A program made the translations under genes and the position numbers. Positions 34,556 to 43,902 of a DNA stretch of 64,000 nucleotides are shown piece by piece (the first letter of the stretch is position 1; the number at the start of each line of letters is the position of its first letter). The stretch is from an uncultured Clostridia bacterium (GTDB lineage Bacteria > Bacillota > Clostridia > Oscillospirales > Acutalibacteraceae), in assembly GCA_947364045.1 (NCBI GenBank), contig CANARN010000001.1, forward strand, positions 97,506-161,505. Reading direction: 5' to 3'. The notes under the pieces are model-generated. The model saw only the letters and a program-made list of their open reading frames with translations. It did not search any database and was not told where the DNA came from.

Positions 34556-36770
34556 AATGCAGACGGATAAAGAAAATGTAAAAAATACAGATGTTGACGC
34601 GCTTTATGCACAGCTTTTAGAAAAAATAAAAAAAGTACACCAAAACGAAAAGGAAATCGCAGTAATCAATAAGGCATTTGAGGTTGCCAAAAAACAGCAC
34701 GGCGGTCAATTGCGCCGTTCTGGTGAGCCGTACATTATTCACCCGATAGCCGTTGCCGATATTCTTGTTAATTTCGGTATGGATTATCAGTCGCTTGTAG
34801 CAGCGTTGCTTCACGATGTTGTGGAGGATACCGATTACACTCTTGATGAGCTAAAAGCTCAGTTCGGCGGTGAGGTTGCCGTGCTTGTCGACGGTGTTAC
34901 AAAGCTCGGACATCTTCAGCTTTCCGAAAAAGATTCAAGAGAAGAACAGCAGGCTGAAAATATCAGCAAAATGCTCATGGCAATGAGCAAGGACATTCGT
35001 GTTATTGTAATTAAGCTTGCTGACAGGCTTCACAATATGCGTACGCTTGAATATGTTGCGCCTCAAAAGCAAAGGGACAAGGCGCTTGAAACGCTGGAGA
35101 TTTTTGCGCCTATAAGCCACAGGCTCGGTATTCGTTCCGTGAAAGAGGAATTAGAGGACAGAGCAATTCGCTTTCTTGACCCAGTGGCTTACGCAGGCAT
35201 TGAAGAACAGCTTCACAAATTCAACGCGTCGGGTAACGAATTTCTTAATAATATTAAAAAAAGAATTTTAGAGCGTGTCAGGGAAACCGTGCCGAATGCC
35301 ACAATCAGCGGCAGAATTAAAAGCGTCCACGGCATTTACCGTAAAATGTATATGCAGAACAAACAGTTCAGCGAGATTTACGACATTTACGCTGTCCGCA
35401 TTATTGTTGATACAATAGGCGACTGCTATAACTGTCTCGGTATAATTCACGATATGTTCAGTCCTCTTCCGGGGCGTTTTAAGGATTATATTTCAACGCC
35501 TAAGCCGAACCGATATCAGTCGCTTCATACAACCGTTATCGGCAAGGACGCTATTCCCTTTGAGGTACAAATACGTACTTGGGATATGCACCGTACAGCA
35601 GAACTGGGTATTGCGGCGCATTGGAAATATAAGGTGGGAATGACAAGCGGCGGTAAAGAGAACTTTAACGACGGACTTGACTGGATTAAGGAAATGCTTG
35701 AGGTGCAGGAGGAGTCGGGCGACGCGCGTGAGATAGTTTCTTCAATAAAAACCGATTTAGTTCCCGAAGAAGTGTTTGTATTTACTCCTAAGGGCGACGT
35801 TATCAATGTGCCTCAAGGTTCAACAATTATTGACTTTGCTTATTCAATTCATACGGCGGTCGGTCACAAGATGATGGGCGCAAAGGTTGACGGGCGGATA
35901 GTTCCTCTTGATTATGTTGTAAAGACGGGCGAAATTGTTGAAATTCTCACTTCCTCTCAGCAGGGAAAGGGACCGAGCAGGGATTGGCTTAATATTGCAA
36001 AATCAAGCAAGGCGAAAAGCCGAATCCGCTCGTGGTTTAAAAACGAAAAGCGTGACGAGAATATTGCCGAAGGCAAGGCGGAGATTGAACGCGAGTTCAG
36101 ACGTAACTACATCCGTCTGACAGAAGAGGAATACGAAGCGTTTATTAAAAAGCTTGCCGCCCGTCAGCATATGGACTCGGTTGACGATTTTTATGCGGCA
36201 ATCGGCTACGGCGGACTTTCTGTTTCAAAGCAGATGCCCTACATTAAAGATGAGTATCACAAGAATTACGATAAAAGCTATGTTGAAGAAGCAACTGCCA
36301 AGCAGCCGGTTAAAAGAAAATCAAAGGACGGTATTATTGTTGACGGTATAGACAATTGTCTTATTAAGTTTTCGCGGTGCTGCAATCCTCTTCCGGGGGA
36401 TAAGGTAATCGGATTTATTACGAGAGGACACGGTGTGTCCGTTCACAAGGCGGATTGCGTAAACGTACCTGCGGATATTGCCCACAGTGCAGAGCCTGAG
36501 CGTTGGGTGAAGGTGCATTGGGACACTGCAACAACCGATAAATACAGCGCAACAATTACCGTTACCTGCCTTAAAAGACTGGGGCTTATTGCGGATGTCA
36601 GTCAGCAGATAGCTAATATGAAGGTTAATATTGCAGGACTCACCACTCATGACACAAAGGACGGCAGATGCATTATTGAAGTAACAGTTCAGGTTGAGGG
36701 TATTGAGCATCTTAAAAGCATAGTGTCAAAAATTGAGAAAGTACAGGGCGTTATAAGCGTTGAGCGTTAA
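34548..36770 (+). CDS. relA: Bifunctional (p)ppGpp synthetase/hydrolase (Rel)
   Basis: Stringent-response enzyme of 740 residues. Order of domains: HD hydrolase with LLHDVVEDTDYT, synthetase with GRFKDYISTPKPNRYQSLHT, TGS domain (VFVFTPKGDVINVPQGST), a zinc-finger/helical region with CCNPLPGDKVIGFITRGHG, and a C-terminal ACT domain. The RFKD sequence in the synthetase is the form found in bifunctional enzymes. GGAGGTGA lies five bases upstream of the ATG at 34548. Relative to Bacillus it keeps the relA-dtd order. Confidence 0.95.
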   Translation: MSEMQTDKENVKNTDVDALYAQLLEKIKKVHQNEKEIAVINKAFEVAKKQHGGQLRRSGEPYIIHPIAVADILVNFGMDYQSLVAALLHDVVEDTDYTLDELKAQFGGEVAVLVDGVTKLGHLQLSEKDSREEQQAENISKMLMAMSKDIRVIVIKLADRLHNMRTLEYVAPQKQRDKALETLEIFAPISHRLGIRSVKEELEDRAIRFLDPVAYAGIEEQLHKFNASGNEFLNNIKKRILERVRETVPNATISGRIKSVHGIYRKMYMQNKQFSEIYDIYAVRIIVDTIGDCYNCLGIIHDMFSPLPGRFKDYISTPKPNRYQSLHTTVIGKDAIPFEVQIRTWDMHRTAELGIAAHWKYKVGMTSGGKENFNDGLDWIKEMLEVQEESGDAREIVSSIKTDLVPEEVFVFTPKGDVINVPQGSTIIDFAYSIHTAVGHKMMGAKVDGRIVPLDYVVKTGEIVEILTSSQQGKGPSRDWLNIAKSSKAKSRIRSWFKNEKRDENIAEGKAEIEREFRRNYIRLTEEEYEAFIKKLAARQHMDSVDDFYAAIGYGGLSVSKQMPYIKDEYHKNYDKSYVEEATAKQPVKRKSKDGIIVDGIDNCLIKFSRCCNPLPGDKVIGFITRGHGVSVHKADCVNVPADIAHSAEPERWVKVHWDTATTDKYSATITVTCLKRLGLIADVSQQIANMKVNIAGLTTHDTKDGRCIIEVTVQVEGIEHLKSIVSKIEKVQGVISVER

Positions 36771-36773
36771 ATT

Positions 36774-37235
36774 ATGAAAGCAGTAGTACAAAGAGTAAAA
36801 AATGCAGGAGTTACCGTAGACGGAGAGGTAATCAGCCGTATAGGTAAGGGTTATATGATTCTTTTAGGCGTTATGGATGATGATACGGCGGAGGATATTG
36901 ATATTCTTGCGAAAAAAATTGCAGCTCTTCGTGTTTTTGATGACGAAAACGGCAAAATGAATCTTGATATTAAGAGCATAGACGGAGAAATTCTTGCAAT
37001 TTCTCAGTTTACCCTTTGCGCAGATGTGAAAAAGGGAAACAGACCGTCGTTTATCCGTTCAAAAGAGCCTGAAAAAGCGAATGAATATTATGAAACTTTT
37101 TGCCGAAAACTTATTGAAAACGGCGTAAGAGACGTAAAAAAAGGTGTATTCGGCGCTGATATGAAGGTGGATTTGGTAAACGACGGACCTGTAACTATAA
37201 TTTATGATACTGAGATTTGGGTGAAAAGATGCTGA
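36774..37235 (+). CDS. dtd: D-aminoacyl-tRNA deacylase
   Basis: Removes D-amino acids from tRNA. 153 residues, with the two hallmark motifs ISQFTLCADVKKGNRPSF and NDGPVTIIYDT (the cross-subunit GPVT in place of GP). It starts three bases after relA and overlaps the next gene by seven bases. Confidence 0.95.
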   Translation: MKAVVQRVKNAGVTVDGEVISRIGKGYMILLGVMDDDTAEDIDILAKKIAALRVFDDENGKMNLDIKSIDGEILAISQFTLCADVKKGNRPSFIRSKEPEKANEYYETFCRKLIENGVRDVKKGVFGADMKVDLVNDGPVTIIYDTEIWVKRC

Positions 37236-37861
37236 ATGTAACAAGATTCATAATAGGTGAAATTGAGACAAATACGTATGTGCTGGAATCGGGCGGCGTT
37301 TTTGCCGTTATTGACCCGGCAGACGAAAATGCGGAGCTTTTGGGTTTTTTAAGAGAAAAAAATGTAAAATATGTATTGCTGACCCACGGACATTTTGACC
37401 ATATTTCAGGAGTAAATTCAGTTGTACGTGCAACGGGCGCCAAAGTTTGTGTTCATTACCTTGACGGCGAAATGCTGTCTGACGGCAATAAAAGCTGTTA
37501 TAATTCGCATTTCGGCGGCATCCAAGAGCCTATTAAAGCTGATATATTGCTGAATGACGGCGATGAATTGGAGCTGGGCAACACGAAAATCCGCGTAATG
37601 CACACCAAGGGGCATACAAACGGCAGTGTTTGTTATATTCTCGAAAATGACAGAATCATTTTCTCAGGCGACACACTTTTCCGTCTTTCAGCAGGCAGGA
37701 CGGATTTAGCGGGTATAAATCCTGTATTGGCAGGGCGCAATGAATTGGAATCTCTTAAAAAGCTTGCGCATCTTCCGGGAAATTTTACTGTATATGCGGG
37801 CCACGGAGAAGAAACCGATTTGCAGTTTGAACGTGAAAATAACAGATATATAAGATACTAA
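37229..37861 (+). CDS. MBL-fold metallo-hydrolase (glyoxalase II-like)
   Basis: 210 residues with the metallo-beta-lactamase zinc motif LTHGHFDHISGV, a second histidine in HTKGHTNGSVCYIL, the FSGDTLFR aspartate and the terminal YAGHGEETD histidine. It overlaps dtd by seven bases, which sets the ATG at 37229. Clostridial genomes usually carry this gene between dtd and hemZ; a thioesterase or glyoxalase role is possible but the true substrate is unknown. Confidence 0.88.
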   Translation: MLNVTRFIIGEIETNTYVLESGGVFAVIDPADENAELLGFLREKNVKYVLLTHGHFDHISGVNSVVRATGAKVCVHYLDGEMLSDGNKSCYNSHFGGIQEPIKADILLNDGDELELGNTKIRVMHTKGHTNGSVCYILENDRIIFSGDTLFRLSAGRTDLAGINPVLAGRNELESLKKLAHLPGNFTVYAGHGEETDLQFERENNRYIRY

Positions 37862-37864
37862 AGC

Positions 37865-38140
37865 TAAGGCGAGGATAGTCGAACCCGATATGCCGTAAAT
37901 ACAGCTCTTCGGTGTGTTTTCGTCCTTTTGACCTTGATTTGCGTCAGCAAATCTGCTGTCTCAAAAACAAAAACACATCCGAATATCAAGTATTTACGGT
38001 GTGTGCAGTTTTAATCGAGCAAATTTTTGTCTGAACGAGGCAAAAGAAGCAGAAATACTGACGTATTTTAAAAATTTTAACGAAGTTCAGGCGGAAATGT
38101 GCCGATTAAAACCATATTGTGTTCGGCTCTCCTCGCCTTA
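37865..38140. repeat. 276-bp structured element: closing inverted repeat around two long hairpin arms
   Basis: TAAGGCGAGGA (37865-37875) is the exact reverse complement of TCCTCGCCTTA (38130-38140). Inside it, arm 1 runs 37893-37999 (CCGTAAATAC with GTATTTACGG, then a TCGG-TGTGTTTT/AAAACACA-TCCGA stem, and a GATTTGC-GTCA-GCAAATC apex). Arm 2 runs 38008-38112 (GTTTTAATCG with CGATTAAAAC, CTGAAC with GTTCAG, apex AAATAC-TGAC-GTATTT). The DNA or RNA would form a three-way junction. It has no gene and fills the 300-base gap between the MBL gene and hemZ; a MITE-like element or structured RNA are the main options. Confidence 0.75.
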
Positions 38141-38161
38141 AAGAAAGGGTCGGAAAGCAAA

Positions 38162-39595
38162 ATGCGTATTACGGTTGTAAATCACAAATACCATTATGAA
38201 ATGGAAAAGCTTGTCCGTCTTTTTCTGCCCAACGAAAAAATAGAGGTTACGAAAGAAAAATCGGACGGTGAAGGTCTTTACACGGAAGCTGGCAGTGAAA
38301 TTACCGTCATATTAAAAACGGCGGATTTTGAGAAAAAGCTGACGGCGCCTCTTTGTGATGATAATGAAATGCAAATGGGCAGAATGGTTTATTCGCTTTT
38401 CTCAGAATATACGGGCTTTCACCCTAAATGGGGCGTGCTTACGGGGGTCAGACCCTCAAAGCTGTTGATTGCTACTGAAAAAAGGCTCGGAAGAGAAAAA
38501 GCGGAAGAGTATTTTTATAAAGACCTTTTGGTCAGCGAGGAAAAGTATGCTTTGGCACGGCGTGTTGCCGACTGTGAGCAGAGAATAATCGCTCTTTCAA
38601 AGCCGAATTCCTTCAGCCTTTATATTTCAATTCCGTTTTGCCCCACACGGTGCAGCTATTGCTCATTTGTGTCACATTCGGTCCAAACCGAAAAGGCGAG
38701 GGCGCTTGTGCCGGTATATTGCAATCTTCTTTTAAAGGAAATTGAAGAAATCGGTATAATTGTAAAGACATTGGGCTTGCGGCTTGAAAGCGTTTATGTG
38801 GGCGGCGGTACTCCGACTACTCTTTCGGCAAATCAGCTTGCAGAATTGATTGCATCGGTTGAGAAAAATTTTGATTTATCAAATTGCCGCGAATTTACGG
38901 TAGAGGCAGGCAGACCGGACACAATAACCGAGGAAAAGCTGAGGGTGCTTATGAACAGTCCCGTCAGCAGAATAAGTATAAATCCGCAAACCTTTTCAGA
39001 TGATGTACTTAAAAACATCGGCAGGTGTCACAGCGCTGAAGAAACGGTAACTGCGTTTAATCTGGCGCGTAAAATCGGCTTTGACTGCATAAATATGGAT
39101 TTAATTGCAGGGCTTCCCGGTGACACGGAGGAGGGTTTCGGATATTCGCTTGATAAGGCAGTATCCCTTGACCCCGAAAATATTACGGTTCACACATTAG
39201 CGCTTAAGCGTTCTTCAAATTTGAACGGGCAGGATATGCGCGTTACAGCCGAAAACGCAAAAAGGGTTGACGGAATGCTCCGTTATACTTACGGGAGGCT
39301 TTCCGAAAAATACCGACCGTATTATATGTACCGTCAGTCAAAGTCAGCGGGGAATCTTGAAAACACAGGCTGGTGCAAAGAAAATACGGAATGTTTATAC
39401 AACATTTTTATGATGGAAGAATGTCACACAATTCTTTCGGCAGGCGCCGGGGCGGTAACAAAGCTGAAGGCATATTCAGGGGATTTAATTGAACGTATTT
39501 TTAATTTTAAATATCCGTTTGAATATATTTCGGGCTTTAGCGAGCTGACGGAACGAAAGAAAAGAATATCCGAGTTTTACTGTACATACTTTTAA
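38162..39595 (+). CDS. hemZ: HemZ-type radical SAM protein (coproporphyrinogen dehydrogenase-like)
   Basis: 477 residues. A HemW/HemN-like radical SAM core carries SIPFCPTRCSYCSFVSHS, with the three cysteines of the iron-sulfur cluster, and VYVGGGTPTTLSANQL; the N-terminal 150 residues with GVLTGVRPSKLL are characteristic of HemZ. The ATG at 38162 is favoured by family N-terminus and GGAAAG upstream. No other heme genes are nearby, so the true role (heme synthesis or heme delivery) is open; the order relA-dtd-MBL-hemZ is standard in clostridia. Confidence 0.88.
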   Translation: MRITVVNHKYHYEMEKLVRLFLPNEKIEVTKEKSDGEGLYTEAGSEITVILKTADFEKKLTAPLCDDNEMQMGRMVYSLFSEYTGFHPKWGVLTGVRPSKLLIATEKRLGREKAEEYFYKDLLVSEEKYALARRVADCEQRIIALSKPNSFSLYISIPFCPTRCSYCSFVSHSVQTEKARALVPVYCNLLLKEIEEIGIIVKTLGLRLESVYVGGGTPTTLSANQLAELIASVEKNFDLSNCREFTVEAGRPDTITEEKLRVLMNSPVSRISINPQTFSDDVLKNIGRCHSAEETVTAFNLARKIGFDCINMDLIAGLPGDTEEGFGYSLDKAVSLDPENITVHTLALKRSSNLNGQDMRVTAENAKRVDGMLRYTYGRLSEKYRPYYMYRQSKSAGNLENTGWCKENTECLYNIFMMEECHTILSAGAGAVTKLKAYSGDLIERIFNFKYPFEYISGFSELTERKKRISEFYCTYF

Positions 39596-39613
39596 AGAGT
39601 GAGGAGTCGGGAT

Positions 39614-40534
39614 ATGGCGAAGCTTACCAACGAAATAGAGTATATAAATGAAGAAGCAAAATTAAACCCGCGGGAGTTTATTGACAAATGCGAGCAAAGG
39701 TACAGTAATATTATCGCCTCTGTCGCAAAAACAATATGCGGTAAGGGCGAAAGACAGGTCGTAATGCTTGCGGGTCCTTCGTCTTCAGGCAAAACAACCA
39801 CTGCGGGTAAAATCTGCGAAGAATGTAAAAAGAACGGTGTGCATACATTTGTTTTAAGCCTTGACGATTTTTACCTTAACCGTGACGATATTCCCCTTCT
39901 TCCCGACGGTACAAGGGATTTTGAAACGGTTTATGCGCTGGATTTGGATTGTTTTACCGAAATCGTAAATGCTCTTTTGCGCGGCGAAACCGTTAAAACT
40001 CCGATTTTCGATTTCGTGTCGGGAAAACGCAGCCCCGACAGATATAACGAAATAACCTTAGGTGAAAAGGATATTGTTATAATTGAGGGGCTTCACGCAT
40101 TAAACCCGATTATTACCGACAAAATCAGCGGAAGTCTTTTTAAAATATATATCAGTGTTTCTTCAAGAATTTACAATCAAAAGGGAAAAATAATTCTTAA
40201 TAAAAGAAATCTCCGCTTTGTAAGACGGCTTGTACGTGATTTTAAATTCAGAGGAAGCAGCGCCGATTATACTTATTCTCTTTGGAAAAATGTAACTTAC
40301 GGCGAGGATAAATATTTGTTTCCTTACAGGAATAATGCGGATATAAAAATAAATACGGTGCATCTTTATGAGCCGTGCGTACTGAAAAAACAGGCGTTGG
40401 AGCTTCTTGAAAGCGAAATTTCAGACGACTTTGCCTATGACGTGCAAAGGCTTCGTGACGCGCTTAAAAAATTTGAAGATATTGACGAGGAGGCAGTTCC
40501 GCAGAACTCTCTTCTTCGTGAGTTTTTAGGCTGA
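39614..40534 (+). CDS. Uridine kinase-like nucleoside kinase
   Basis: P-loop kinase of 306 residues. VVMLAGPSSSGKTTTAGKIC gives the Walker A site around residue 60, followed by VLSLDDFYLNRDDIP and TRDFETVYALDLDCF, then IVIIEGLHALNP. This is the C-terminal kinase part of the udk-related family that is often fused to a threonyl-tRNA-synthetase-like TGS domain, but here only a short N-terminal stretch precedes it. GAGGAG lies seven bases before the ATG at 39614. Confidence 0.85.
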   Translation: MAKLTNEIEYINEEAKLNPREFIDKCEQRYSNIIASVAKTICGKGERQVVMLAGPSSSGKTTTAGKICEECKKNGVHTFVLSLDDFYLNRDDIPLLPDGTRDFETVYALDLDCFTEIVNALLRGETVKTPIFDFVSGKRSPDRYNEITLGEKDIVIIEGLHALNPIITDKISGSLFKIYISVSSRIYNQKGKIILNKRNLRFVRRLVRDFKFRGSSADYTYSLWKNVTYGEDKYLFPYRNNADIKINTVHLYEPCVLKKQALELLESEISDDFAYDVQRLRDALKKFEDIDEEAVPQNSLLREFLG

Positions 40535-40547
40535 GAGGTGATAAGGA

Positions 40548-42326
40548 ATGGCAAATAAACAAAGAAAAAGCCAGTCGCTGCTCAACGGCGCATTGGTGCT
40601 TAGTCTTTCAACTATAATTGTTAAAATTATAGGCGTTATTTACAAAATACCCCTTACCAATATGATAGGCACAATAGGCAGAGGTTACTTTGACTCGGCG
40701 TACAGCCTTTATGTACCTATTTACACCATTTCAATGGCGGGTCTGCCCGTTGCTGTTTCAAAAATGGTGTCTGAGGAGATGGCTCTCGGGCGTTTCCGCG
40801 ATGTAAAGCTTATTCACAAGGTATCAAAAAGACTGTTTTTGATGATGGGCATAATAGGCACGCTGTTAATTTTTATGCTTATGTACCCTTATGCTCTCTC
40901 GGTTAAAACCCCCGAGGCAATACCTTCGCTTATCATTATCGGACCGTCAATTTTCTTCTGCTGTATAATGTCAATTTACCGCGGATATTACAACGGACTT
41001 CGTAATATGACTCCAACGGCGGTTTCGCAGGTTCTTGAGGCACTGGGTAAAATGATTTTCGGTATTATCTGCGCAAGAACGGTAATAAATTACGGCTATT
41101 CAAGGTTTAATGCAGGGCTTTCCGTATTCGGTCAGGTTGTAAGCAATGAAACGGAGGCGCTGAGCCGAATTTATCCGTATGCCGCTGCGGGCGCTACGGC
41201 GGGCGTTACTCTCGGAACGGTTGTGGGTATGCTTTTCCTTGTGGCATTAGGCAAAATCAAGGGCGACGGCATCACAAAAGCAGAGCTTGCCTCTGCTCCG
41301 AGACCGGTTAAATCCTCTGTAATTTCAGGCAGACTTATACGTTTTTCGGTTCCGGTTATTTTAAGCTCACTTGTTTTCAGCATAACAAATGTTATTGACT
41401 CGGTTACAATTCAGAACAGGCTTGCTCACGTGGTGGCGGATAATCTTTCCTTTATGCGTTCTCTTTATCCGTCAGAGCTTGCGGGTATTTTGGACAGCGA
41501 CGTAAAAGGCTTTCTTTACGGTGCGTATTCACTGTCTGTAGACTTTAAAAATCTTATTCCCTCAATAACTCTGACGTTGGGCGTCAGCGCAATTCCCGCA
41601 ATTTCTGCGGCGTGGGCAATGAGGGATAAACGGCAGATACGCACCTCTGTTGAATCCGTACTGCGCGTTACAATGCTTGTGGCAATGCCCTGCGGAATAG
41701 GTATGGCGGTTCTAGCTCAGCCCATTCTTGCAATTTTCTACGGAACGGGCAAGGCGGCATCGTCAATTGCAATTGCCGCACCTGTAATGTCAGCCTACGG
41801 CGCAACAATTTTCCTAATAGCCCTTGCTCAGCCAATGACAAATATGCTGCAGGCTATCGGCAAAACAAAAATTCCCATAGTTTCCCTTTCGATAGGCGCA
41901 ATTGTAAAGGTTATTGCAAACTTTATTCTTGTTTCAATTCCGAAAATCAACGTAAACGGCGCGGTACTCGGCACAATAATCTGTTATATAATCATTGACT
42001 CGATTAACCTTTTCTGCCTTTTAAAGTTTACACGTATTCGCATAAATTTCATTTCTGTTTTCGTAAAGCCTGCTTTATGCGGCGCACTTTGCGGACTCGG
42101 CGCGTACACCTCTTTTGCAGTATGCAACAGGTTTATTCCCGAGTTTTCCGTTGCGGGTCATTCTCTTAAAGCAATACTTTGCTTAGGTCTTTCCATTGCA
42201 GTGGGCGGAGTTGTCTATGTGATTTCAATGCTTTTCGTCAAAGGAATAGCAAAAGATGATGTAATTATGCTTCCCAAAGGAGAAAAAATAGCAAAAGTGC
42301 TTGCAAAATATGGATTTATAGGGTAA
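40548..42326 (+). CDS. SpoVB-type polysaccharide/lipid flippase (MATE/MOP superfamily)
   Basis: 592 residues and about 14 membrane helices. Opening LLNGALVLSLSTIIVKIIG and the GTIGRGYFDSAYSLYVPIYT motif are typical of SpoVB/MurJ-like exporters that flip undecaprenyl-linked intermediates. AGGTGATAAGGA precedes the ATG. In Bacillus the equivalent gene (yabM) also stands before mazG and the S4 protein, so the neighbourhood supports the call. It may serve spore cortex or general wall synthesis. Confidence 0.86.
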   Translation: MANKQRKSQSLLNGALVLSLSTIIVKIIGVIYKIPLTNMIGTIGRGYFDSAYSLYVPIYTISMAGLPVAVSKMVSEEMALGRFRDVKLIHKVSKRLFLMMGIIGTLLIFMLMYPYALSVKTPEAIPSLIIIGPSIFFCCIMSIYRGYYNGLRNMTPTAVSQVLEALGKMIFGIICARTVINYGYSRFNAGLSVFGQVVSNETEALSRIYPYAAAGATAGVTLGTVVGMLFLVALGKIKGDGITKAELASAPRPVKSSVISGRLIRFSVPVILSSLVFSITNVIDSVTIQNRLAHVVADNLSFMRSLYPSELAGILDSDVKGFLYGAYSLSVDFKNLIPSITLTLGVSAIPAISAAWAMRDKRQIRTSVESVLRVTMLVAMPCGIGMAVLAQPILAIFYGTGKAASSIAIAAPVMSAYGATIFLIALAQPMTNMLQAIGKTKIPIVSLSIGAIVKVIANFILVSIPKINVNGAVLGTIICYIIIDSINLFCLLKFTRIRINFISVFVKPALCGALCGLGAYTSFAVCNRFIPEFSVAGHSLKAILCLGLSIAVGGVVYVISMLFVKGIAKDDVIMLPKGEKIAKVLAKYGFIG

Positions 42327-42367
42327 TATATATACATAAGGCGCGAAGCCTTAAAGGAAGTGCGTGA

Positions 42368-43174
42368 ATGGTAGACGGTTTTGTTTTTAAAGAGAGATAT
42401 AATTTTGACGATTTAATTTACATTACGCATCTTCTTCGTTCCCCCGGAGGATGTCCGTGGGACAGGGAGCAGACACACAAAAGTATTCGCCGCGATTTTA
42501 TTGAGGAAACCTACGAGGTTATTGAGGCGATAAATAAACAAAGTCCCGAAATGCTCTGTGAAGAGCTGGGAGATGTTCTTTTACAGGTAACGCTTCATTC
42601 CGAAATGGAAACCGAAAAAGGCGTGTTTAATATTGATGACGTTTGCGACGGAATTTGTAAAAAGCTTATTGAGCGCCACCCGCACGTTTTCGGAGATGTA
42701 ACTGTCAGCTCAACAGGTGAGGTGCTCACCAATTGGGACGCTATAAAGAAAAATTCCAAAAACCAAAAAACTCAGACAGACTCAATGCTTGCCGTTCCCC
42801 GCGAATTCCCTGCTCTTATGCGCGCAGACAAGGTTCAGAAAAAGGCGCGTAAGGTCGGCTTTGATTGGGACAGCGCAGACGGCGCGTTTCAAAAGGTTAC
42901 GGAAGAGCTTGACGAATTAAAAGCGGCTGTCAGCGAAGGCGGGCAGGAAAACATTGAAGAAGAATTCGGCGACTTGCTTTTTTCGGTTGTCAATGTTTCC
43001 CGTTTTATCGGGTGTGACAGCGAAGAGTGTTTAACCAAAGCGACGGACAAGTTTATTAAAAGGTTTTCTGTTGTCGAAAAACTTGCCGCAGAGCGAAATA
43101 TTGATATGAAAAATACCGATATTGAGGAATTGGACAAGCTTTGGGAAATAGCAAAGGCTTCAAAAGAGGAGTAA
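42368..43174 (+). CDS. mazG: Nucleoside triphosphate pyrophosphohydrolase MazG
   Basis: Hydrolyses (d)NTPs to monophosphate and pyrophosphate. 268 residues with two MazG repeats: the first carries GGCPWDREQTHKSIRRDFIE, EETYEVIEAI and EELGDVLLQVTLH, the second EELDELKAAV and EEEFGDLLFSVVNVSRF. These ExxE plus ExxD motifs bind magnesium. The N-terminal methylase domain of Bacillus YabN is absent, so this is the short E. coli-type form. AAGGAAG lies upstream of the ATG. Confidence 0.93.
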   Translation: MVDGFVFKERYNFDDLIYITHLLRSPGGCPWDREQTHKSIRRDFIEETYEVIEAINKQSPEMLCEELGDVLLQVTLHSEMETEKGVFNIDDVCDGICKKLIERHPHVFGDVTVSSTGEVLTNWDAIKKNSKNQKTQTDSMLAVPREFPALMRADKVQKKARKVGFDWDSADGAFQKVTEELDELKAAVSEGGQENIEEEFGDLLFSVVNVSRFIGCDSEECLTKATDKFIKRFSVVEKLAAERNIDMKNTDIEELDKLWEIAKASKEE

Positions 43175-43217
43175 TCCTTTGGAAGATAAATAAGAAAATT
43201 TATTGGAGGAAATCACA

Positions 43218-43490
43218 ATGAATAAGACAGAACTCGTAGCAGCAGTTGCTGCAAAAGCAGAAATTTCAAAGAAAGATGCTGACAAGGCAGTAGCAGCAGT
43301 TATTGACTCAGTTACAGACGCTCTTAAGGCAGGCGACAAGGTTCAGCTTATCGGCTTCGGTACATTTGAAGTTCGTGAGCGTGCAGCTAAAGAAGCTCGC
43401 AACCCCAAGACAGGCGAAACAATTAAAGTTCCCGCAACAAAGGTTCCTGCATTCAAAGCAGGCGCAGCTCTTAAAGCCGCTGTTAAATAA
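43218..43490 (+). CDS. hup: HU family DNA-binding protein
   Basis: Small basic nucleoid protein of 90 residues, MNKTELVAAVAAKAEISKKD, VQLIGFGTFEVRERAA and ARNPKTGETIKVPATKVPAF including the DNA-bending Pro loop. The ATG at 43218 has GGAGG eight bases upstream. It is inserted between mazG and the S4-domain gene, and is followed by its own terminator, which suits a very highly expressed gene. Confidence 0.96.
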   Translation: MNKTELVAAVAAKAEISKKDADKAVAAVIDSVTDALKAGDKVQLIGFGTFEVRERAAKEARNPKTGETIKVPATKVPAFKAGAALKAAVK

Positions 43491-43507
43491 TTAAAACTTT
43501 TAAGAGT

Positions 43508-43539
43508 TCGGGGGGCTTAAAGCTCCCCGTTTCTTTTTA
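43508..43539 (+). terminator. Strong terminator after hup
   Basis: CGGGGGGC-TTAAA-GCTCCCCG stem (43509-43529) followed by TTTCTTTTT. Confidence 0.9.
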
Positions 43540-43581
43540 TAGGAAAGGACGGCACAGGCAAACACCGTGCCGCAAGAAAAT

Positions 43582-43824
43582 ATGAGATTAGATAAGTATT
43601 TGAAGGTTTCAAGAATAATTAAAAGGCGTACCGTTGCCAATGAGGTTTGCGACGCAGGTCATATTTCAGTGGGCGGTAAGACCGTTAAAGCGTCCTACGA
43701 TGTGAAAACGGGCGATGTTCTCGAAATCCGTTTCGGTGAAAAAATCAGCCGTTACCGTGTGCTGAATGTCACCGAATACGCCACAAAGCAAACAGCCTCC
43801 GAAATGTATGAGGAAATAAAATAA
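43582..43824 (+). CDS. rqcP: S4-domain RNA-binding protein RqcP (YabO type)
   Basis: 80 residues from MRLDKYLKVSRIIKRRTVAN, the S4 RNA-binding fold, with SVGGKTVKASYDVKTGDVLEI in the second half. RqcP works with RqcH in ribosome-associated quality control. A GTG five codons upstream (43567) is possible, but family members begin at MRLDK. The next Bacillus genes yabP/yabQ are not found downstream. Confidence 0.9.
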   Translation: MRLDKYLKVSRIIKRRTVANEVCDAGHISVGGKTVKASYDVKTGDVLEIRFGEKISRYRVLNVTEYATKQTASEMYEEIK

Positions 43825-43847
43825 GGAATAATTTCGAATAGAAAAGT

Positions 43848-43888
43848 AAAAAGACAGAGGAATGTATATCGCAAACCTCTGCCTTTTT
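43848..43888. terminator. Bidirectional terminator between rqcP and dut
   Basis: CAGAGG and CCTCTG stem with A-rich flank on one side and T-run on the other; the loop is 15 bases. Confidence 0.75.
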
Positions 43889-43902
43889 GCTTTTCTATTA
43901 CT

